Shown: piece after piece, positions 7,100 through 11,976 of the stretch
Layout of the letters: every line of letters begins with the position of its first letter
Numbering within the stretch: position 1 is the stretch's first letter
Origin: CAYMRB01 sp964392615
GTDB taxonomy: Bacteria; Planctomycetota; UBA8108
Reading direction: 5' to 3'
Assembly: GCA_964392615.1 (NCBI GenBank)
Contig: CAYMRB010000322.1
Span: forward strand, 1 to 11,976
DNA length: 11,976 bases
Notes under the pieces: model-generated
What the model was told of the DNA's origin: nothing
What the model saw: only the letters and a program-made list of their open reading frames with translations
Databases searched by the model: none
Position numbers and translations under genes: made by a program

Positions 7100-10000
7100 A
7101 TGCGCCGCCCGCTCGCTTCCGTCGTCCTCGTGTTGTCGATGCTCCAGGGGAACCTCGAGGCGGCACCGGACGACGGCGAGCTGCGCAGCACTCGCCTTCG
7201 CACCGCGTATCGCGTCGATCCGCTCGGCATCGACGTCACCGTTCCGCGCCTGAGCTGGATCGTCGAGAGCGATCGGCGCGGCACGATGCAGGCCGTGTAT
7301 CGCGTGCTCGTCGCGAGCTCTCCGGCGGTTCTCGCGGACGAACGCGGTGATCTCTGGGACTCGGGCCGCGTCGTTAGCGACGACTCGACGGCCGTCGATT
7401 ATCGGGGGACGCCTCTGACGTCGGGAGCGCGCTGCTACTGGAAGGTGAAGGTCTGGGACTCGGCGGGGCGCGAGTCCGCGTGGAGCGAGCCCGCGACGTG
7501 GACGATGGGCGTCCTCGATGCCGCGCTCTGGAAGGCGAGCTGGATCGGCCACGACGCGCCGATCGAAGACCGTTCCGAGTCGGCGGCGCACGCGATCGAC
7601 GCTGCAAAGTGGATCTGGTACCCGGAGGGCAACCCGGCCGAGAGTGCCCCGGTGGGGAGCCGCTACTTCCGTCGTGCGTTCGAGCTGCCCGCTGGCAAGA
7701 CCGTGCGTTCGGCCCAGCTCGCGGTGGCTGCCGACAATCAAGCCGACGTCTACGTCAACGGCGAGCGCGTCGGCGGACACGGCAGCTTCTCGTCGGCGAA
7801 GACGTGGCGGGTCGCCGACAGGCTGCGCTCCGGCAGGAACACGTTGGCCGCGGTTGTCCAAAACGTCGGCGAGGCCGCGAACCCGGCGGGGCTGATGGTC
7901 GCGCTGCGCGTCGAGCTCGCGGATGGTGCGGTCGTCAGCGTGCACAGCGATGAGGCGTGGAAGGCCAGCGACGCAGAGAGCGCGGGCTGGGAGAAGCCGG
8001 GGCACGACGCGACGGCATGGCACGCGGTGAAGGTGCTCGGCGACAACGGCTCGCCGCCGTGGAGCCGCGTCACCGTGCCGACTCTCGTCCTGCCACCACC
8101 GCGCTATCTGCGCAAGGAGTTCCGGGTCGCGAGGCCCGTGCGTCGTGCGACGCTGTACGGCTCTGCGCTCGGCAATTACGAGCTTCGCGTCAACGGGAAG
8201 CGCGTCGACGACGAGTGGTTCTCCCCGGGGTGGACCGACTACGACCAGCGCGTGTACTACAACACCCGCGACGTGACGGACCGCGTCCGGACAGGAAACA
8301 ACGCGATCGCGGCCGTGCTCGCTGACGGGTGGTATTCGAGCTACATCGGTATCGGCGGCCTGCGCGATCACTACGGCGATCGCACTCGCCTGTTCGCACA
8401 GCTCGAGCTCGAGTACGACGACGGCTCGCGGCAGACGATCGTCACCGGGCCGAGCTGGAAGGCGACGACCGGACCGCTTCTGGAGGCCGATCACCTGATG
8501 GGCGAGGCGTACGACGCCCGTCGCGCGATGCGAGGCTGGGACTCCGCAGGCTACGACGACGGCGAGTGGTCGGCGGTCGATGTGACACCGAAGGTCGACG
8601 TCGCGTTCAGTTCGTACCCCGGCGTTCCCGTGCAGGCGTACGATTCACTCCGCACCGTGGAGGTGACCGAGCCGACGCCCGGCGCGTTCATCTTCGACCT
8701 CGGCCAGAACTTCGCCGGCGTCGTCAAGCTGACCGTGCGCGGTGCCAGGGCCGGCCAGGAGATCCGGTTGCGGCACGGCGAGATGCTCCAGCCGGACGGC
8801 AAGCTGTACGTCGAGAACCTTCGCAGCGGACGAGCGACGGATCGCTACATCTCCGCCGGCGCGCGGGTCGAGACCTGGACGCCGCGCTTCACGTTTCACG
8901 GCTTCCGCTACGTCGAGGTGACCGGATACCCGGGCGAGCCGCCGAGGGACGCGATCGTCGGCATTCCGCTGTCGAGCGCGACACCGATCGTCGGATCGTT
9001 CGAGTGCTCCGAGCCGATGGTCAATCAGCTCGTCAGCAACATCTACTGGACGCAGCGGATGAACTTCATCGATGTTCCGACCGACTGCCCGCAGCGCGAC
9101 GAGCGGCTCGGTTGGACCGGTGATGCGCAGATCTACGTCCGCGCCGCGTGCTCGCTCACCGACAACCAGGCCTTCTACACGAAGTGGCTCGTCGACCTGT
9201 ACGACGCGCAGCGAGACGACGGACAGTTTCCGATGGTCGCGCCGTTGAAGTCCAAGGGGGTCTCCAGCGACGGCGGGCCCGCGTGGGCCGACGCCGGCGT
9301 GATCTGTCCGTGGCATGTGTACGAGGTCTACGGTGATCGGCGCCTGCTCGCACGGCACTACGAGGGCATGAAGCGCTTCGTCGACTTCTGCCACGGGCGC
9401 TGTCGTCCGGGACCGATCCCTCCGGAGAAGTTCCACTGTTTCGGCGACTGGCTCAGCATCAAGGCGAACACGCCGACCGATGTGATCTTCATGGCGTACT
9501 TCGCGCAGTCGACGGCGCTCGTCGTGCGCGCGGCTGAGGAGCTGGGCCAGGAGGACGACGCGAAGCGGTATCGCATGCTACTCGCCGCCATCAAGAAGTC
9601 GTTCAACCAGGCATTCGTCGGCGACGACGGCCGCATCAAGGGGCACACGCAGACGGGCTACGCGCTCGCGCTGCGCTATGACCTGGTCGAGGGCGAACGT
9701 CGCGAGAATGCGATCGAGTACCTGATCGACGACCTCCGTTCGCGCGACTGGCACCTGTCGACGGGCTTCATCGGCACGAAGGACCTCATGCTCGTCCTGC
9801 GGGACATCGGCCGCGACGACGTCGCGTACCGTTTGCTCTTGAACGAGACGTTTCCGTCGTGGGGCTTCTCGATCCGCCAGGGCGCGACGACGATCTGGGA
9901 GCGTTGGAACGGCTGGACTCCCGAGAACGGCTTCTTCAACCCGAGCATGAACTCGTTCGCGCACTACTCCTTCGGCGCGGTCGCACAGTGGATGTTCGAG

Positions 10001-10360
10001 GCGGTCGGCGGCATCCGTGCCGCGTCGCCGGGGTATCGAGAACTCCTGATTGCGCCGCGGCCGTATCTCGGCGAGGACGGCAGGGGGCTGCAGTGGGCGA
10101 GCACGAGCTATGAATCGATTCGCGGTCGCATCGCGACTCGCTGGAAGATCGACGGCGACGTGCTGCGGCTCGAGGTCGACGTGCCGGCGAACGCGTCGGC
10201 TACGCTGCGCGTGCCGACGGCGGATCCGAAGGGTGTCAAGGAAGGTGGAGTGCCGGCGGCGGAGGCGGAAGGAGTGCGCTTCGTGACGGCCGAACGTGAC
10301 GTGGTGGTATATCGCATCGGATCGGGACGCTACGAGTTCGCCGCGCCGCGAGTGCGATGA
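7100..10360 (+). CDS. Secreted alpha-L-rhamnosidase, glycoside hydrolase family 78
   Basis: This is a 1086-residue inverting glycosidase expected to release terminal alpha-L-rhamnose from glycans or glycosides. A signal peptide (MRRPLASVVLVLSML, cleavage near LEAA at about 22-25) is followed by a fibronectin-like N-terminal domain (about 30-140; VPRLSWIVES, YWKVKVWDSAGRESAWSE). Two galactose-binding-like beta-sandwiches come next. One begins at KWIWYPEG (W171; ADNQADVYVNGERVG). The second begins at RYLRKEF (about 334; LGNYELRVNGKRVDDEWFSPGWTDYDQRV). Then comes a Bac_rhamnosid concanavalin-like part with DLGQNFAG (from D533) and FHGFRYVEV. The catalytic (alpha/alpha)6 barrel starts at about 632 and holds the family signature DCPQRDERLGWTGD, with E668 as probable general acid and D675 as a substrate-binding acid. 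E934 in TTIWERWNGW is the probable general base. A C-terminal beta domain begins near 970. All hallmark residues are intact, so activity is expected. It sits 83 bp after the isomerase and 30 bp before rhaA, which fits export-side rhamnose release feeding the isomerase. Confidence 0.95.
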   Translation: MRRPLASVVLVLSMLQGNLEAAPDDGELRSTRLRTAYRVDPLGIDVTVPRLSWIVESDRRGTMQAVYRVLVASSPAVLADERGDLWDSGRVVSDDSTAVDYRGTPLTSGARCYWKVKVWDSAGRESAWSEPATWTMGVLDAALWKASWIGHDAPIEDRSESAAHAIDAAKWIWYPEGNPAESAPVGSRYFRRAFELPAGKTVRSAQLAVAADNQADVYVNGERVGGHGSFSSAKTWRVADRLRSGRNTLAAVVQNVGEAANPAGLMVALRVELADGAVVSVHSDEAWKASDAESAGWEKPGHDATAWHAVKVLGDNGSPPWSRVTVPTLVLPPPRYLRKEFRVARPVRRATLYGSALGNYELRVNGKRVDDEWFSPGWTDYDQRVYYNTRDVTDRVRTGNNAIAAVLADGWYSSYIGIGGLRDHYGDRTRLFAQLELEYDDGSRQTIVTGPSWKATTGPLLEADHLMGEAYDARRAMRGWDSAGYDDGEWSAVDVTPKVDVAFSSYPGVPVQAYDSLRTVEVTEPTPGAFIFDLGQNFAGVVKLTVRGARAGQEIRLRHGEMLQPDGKLYVENLRSGRATDRYISAGARVETWTPRFTFHGFRYVEVTGYPGEPPRDAIVGIPLSSATPIVGSFECSEPMVNQLVSNIYWTQRMNFIDVPTDCPQRDERLGWTGDAQIYVRAACSLTDNQAFYTKWLVDLYDAQRDDGQFPMVAPLKSKGVSSDGGPAWADAGVICPWHVYEVYGDRRLLARHYEGMKRFVDFCHGRCRPGPIPPEKFHCFGDWLSIKANTPTDVIFMAYFAQSTALVVRAAEELGQEDDAKRYRMLLAAIKKSFNQAFVGDDGRIKGHTQTGYALALRYDLVEGERRENAIEYLIDDLRSRDWHLSTGFIGTKDLMLVLRDIGRDDVAYRLLLNETFPSWGFSIRQGATTIWERWNGWTPENGFFNPSMNSFAHYSFGAVAQWMFEAVGGIRAASPGYRELLIAPRPYLGEDGRGLQWASTSYESIRGRIATRWKIDGDVLRLEVDVPANASATLRVPTADPKGVKEGGVPAAEAEGVRFVTAERDVVVYRIGSGRYEFAAPRVR

Positions 10361-10375
10361 GGCGAGGCTCGCACT
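10351..10375 (+). repeat. Inverted repeat across the rhamnosidase stop codon
   Basis: AGTGCGA at 10351-10357 is perfectly complementary to TCGCACT at 10369-10375, with an 11-base loop that starts with the TGA stop of the rhamnosidase gene. In RNA this is a 7-bp GC-rich stem ending 5 bases before the GAGAGGA ribosome site of rhaA. There is no T-tract after it, so it is not a standard intrinsic terminator. A processing or stabilising hairpin between secreted-enzyme and cytoplasmic-enzyme cistrons is possible, as is chance. Confidence 0.35.
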
Positions 10376-10390
10376 GAATCGAGAGGAACG

Positions 10391-11659
10391 ATGGGCGACA
10401 GCAAGAAACTCGAGAGCGCATACGCGCTAGCCAAAGAACGCTACGCCGAGTACGGCGTCGACACGGACGCGGTGATCAAACGGCTCGCCAGCGTGCCGAT
10501 CTCGCTTCACTGCTGGCAGGGCGACGACGTCGGCGGCTTCGAGAATCCGGGCGGTGACCTCGGCGGGGGCCTCGCGGTGACCGGGAACTATCCGGGCAAG
10601 GCGCGCACGGCCGACGAGCTGCGCAGCGACGTCGACGCGGCATTGTCGTGCGTCCCCGGTAAGCACCGATTCAACCTGCACGCGATCTACGGCGAGACGG
10701 GCGGCAAGAAGGTCGAGCGCACCGACGTCGCGCCGGAGTCTTTCAGCGGCTGGATCGACTGGGCGCGCGAACGCGGGCTCGGCCTCGACTTCAACCCGAC
10801 GTTCTTCGGTCATCCGAATGCCGACGACGGCCTCACGCTGTCGCATCACGATGACGGCGTGCGGAGGTTCTGGATCGAGCATGGCATCGCGTGCCGCAAG
10901 GTCGGCGAAGCGATGGGCAAGGCCCTCGGCACTCCCTGTATCACCAACGTCTGGATTCCCGACGGCTACAAGGATCTGCCCGCTGACCGCAAGGCGCCGC
11001 GGGAGCGTTTGGCTGCATCGCTCGACGCGATCTTCGCCGAGAAGCTCGACACGGCACACAACCTCGACGCGGTCGAGGCCAAGCTCTTCGGCATCGGCTC
11101 GGAATGTTACGTCGTCGGCTCGCACGAGTTCTACCTCGGCTACGCGATCAGCCGTGGCACCGTGCTGTGCATCGACGCCGGGCACTTCCACCCGACGGAG
11201 TCGATCGCCGACAAGATGTCGTCGGTCCTGACGTTCGTCGACGAGATGCTGCTCCACATCAGCCGCGGCGTGCGCTGGGACAGCGACCACGTCGTGATTC
11301 TGTCGGACGAGGTCCGCGCGATCGCGCAGGAACTCGTGCGCGGCGAGTATCTCGATCGCGTGCACATCGGTCTCGACTACTTCGACGCGAGCATCAACCG
11401 CGTCGCCGCGTACGTGATCGGCACGCGCGCGACGATCCGCGCGCTGCTGATCGCCATGCTCGAGCCGGCCGCGAAGCTGCGCGAGCTCGAGATCGCCGGA
11501 GACTTCACCGAGCGTTTGGCTCTGCAAGAGGAGGTCAAAGGGCTGCCGTGGGGAGCGGTCTGGGACTGGTACTGCTGCAAGAGCGAGACGCCGCTCGGCG
11601 ACGAGTGGCTCAGCTTGATTCGGCAGTACGAGACCGATGTCCTGTCGAAGAGAACGTGA
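10391..11659 (+). CDS. rhaA: L-rhamnose isomerase
   Basis: This 422-residue cytoplasmic enzyme without a signal peptide interconverts L-rhamnose and L-rhamnulose, the first step of phosphorylative rhamnose catabolism. It is close to full length of the Escherichia coli type (about 419 residues) and strongly alike across the chain: PISLHCWQGDDVGGFE near the start, FNLHAIYGETGG, GLGLDFNPTFFGHP, TLSHHDDGVRRFWIEH, NVWIPDGYKDLPADR, AVEAKLFGIGSECYVVGSHE, CIDAGHFHPTE, VRWDSDHVV and HIGLDYFDASINR. E229, D262, H289, D297, D299 and D329 match, with a constant offset of five, the metal ligands I recall for E. coli RhaA (E234, D267, H294, D302, D304, D334), so both metal sites look intact. GAGAGGA (10381-10387) lies 3 bases before the ATG. 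The next gene, an aldolase, starts 14 bp after the stop, consistent with a rhamnose operon. Confidence 0.97.
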   Translation: MGDSKKLESAYALAKERYAEYGVDTDAVIKRLASVPISLHCWQGDDVGGFENPGGDLGGGLAVTGNYPGKARTADELRSDVDAALSCVPGKHRFNLHAIYGETGGKKVERTDVAPESFSGWIDWARERGLGLDFNPTFFGHPNADDGLTLSHHDDGVRRFWIEHGIACRKVGEAMGKALGTPCITNVWIPDGYKDLPADRKAPRERLAASLDAIFAEKLDTAHNLDAVEAKLFGIGSECYVVGSHEFYLGYAISRGTVLCIDAGHFHPTESIADKMSSVLTFVDEMLLHISRGVRWDSDHVVILSDEVRAIAQELVRGEYLDRVHIGLDYFDASINRVAAYVIGTRATIRALLIAMLEPAAKLRELEIAGDFTERLALQEEVKGLPWGAVWDWYCCKSETPLGDEWLSLIRQYETDVLSKRT

Positions 11660-11673
11660 GGACTGAGCATCTG

Positions 11674-11976
11674 ATGGCGAAGAAGCCACCACGTGCGGCG
11701 CGTTCGAAGCCGTCGCCGCTCGACGAGCTGATCGAGATCTCTCGCGCGATCGGCGCCGATCCGGATCTCGTGCAGGGCGGCGGCGGGAACACGTCGGTCA
11801 AGTCGCAGGACGGTAAGCGAATCTGGGTCAAGGCGTCGGGCACGTCGCTCGCCGAGATGGATCGCCGGCGCGGTTGGGCTGAGCTCGACCTCGTCGCGGC
11901 GCGCGAACTGCTGCGGGTCGACGGGCTCGCCGACCTGCCGGAAGACGAGCGCGAGAGCGAGGTCCTGCGCCTCTTG
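11674..11976 (+). CDS. Class II aldolase family protein, N-terminal fragment; probable rhamnulose-1-phosphate aldolase-like (cut by window end)
   Basis: The first 101 codons are present and remain open at the window end. After a basic, Pro-rich leader (residues 1-15) comes LDELIEISRAIGADPDLVQ, then GGGGNTS (35-41) and WVKASGT (51-57), the phosphate/substrate-binding signatures of class II aldolase/adducin proteins. The wording is closest to the family in which the aldolase may be fused to a short-chain dehydrogenase (RhaD/YuxG-like, COG3347 as I recall it). The zinc-binding histidines and any fused domain lie beyond the window. Its place 14 bp after rhaA points to cleavage of rhamnulose-1-phosphate to dihydroxyacetone phosphate and L-lactaldehyde, but the substrate is inferred from context. 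GAGGA at 11658-11662 is a rather distant ribosome site (11 bases). No signal peptide is seen, so it is cytoplasmic. Confidence 0.82.
   Translation, partial: MAKKPPRAARSKPSPLDELIEISRAIGADPDLVQGGGGNTSVKSQDGKRIWVKASGTSLAEMDRRRGWAELDLVAARELLRVDGLADLPEDERESEVLRLL

Noticed and set aside
1..11976. Mobile elements, CRISPR arrays, tRNA or rRNA genes
   Set aside because: No transposase-like translation, regularly spaced direct repeats or recognisable structural RNA was seen by eye. Coding is nearly continuous and compositionally even.

Overview
The window is a GC-rich bacterial segment that most likely comes from the Planctomycetes or a near relative in the PVC superphylum. The main reason is the 1126-residue protein at 2725-6105. 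It joins a 'membrane-bound dehydrogenase' beta-propeller, HEAT-like repeats, an NPCBM-type domain and a C-terminal CxxCH heme domain, an architecture typical of Pirellula/Verrucomicrobium-type genomes. Exported ThuA-like, PQQ-propeller and TIM-barrel isomerase proteins around it fit the same origin. A 10-N assembly gap lies at 271-280.

Layout. On the minus strand at the left are the start of a Tat-exported protein cut by the window edge (1-167) and, upstream of it in the same direction, a ThuA-like protein (205-1020, interrupted near its C-terminus by the N run). A 199-bp divergent intergenic region (1021-1219) separates these from a plus-strand run that continues past the right edge: a PQQ-type beta-propeller protein (1220-2635), the PVC heme protein (2725-6105), an exported TIM-barrel sugar isomerase/epimerase-like protein (6102-7016, ATGA overlap), a secreted GH78 alpha-L-rhamnosidase (7100-10360), L-rhamnose isomerase RhaA (10391-11659) and the N-terminus of a class II aldolase (11674-11976, cut by the window end). 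Spacers in the plus-strand run are short (89, -4, 83, 30 and 14 bp) and no convincing terminator was seen, so one or two transcripts are plausible.

How the genes may work together. The right half is a recognisable L-rhamnose route. The secreted rhamnosidase frees rhamnose from plant or algal glycans or glycosides, cytoplasmic RhaA converts it to rhamnulose, and the aldolase would cleave rhamnulose-1-phosphate. The kinase and transporter are not in the window. The left half encodes exported proteins of redox and sugar-modifying type (heme protein, PQQ propeller, ThuA-like, TIM-barrel isomerase). All of these carry export signals, so they should act outside the cytoplasm, and their substrate is unknown. 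The most interesting inference is that this locus couples an extracytoplasmic glycoside-oxidation or modification module to conventional rhamnose catabolism.
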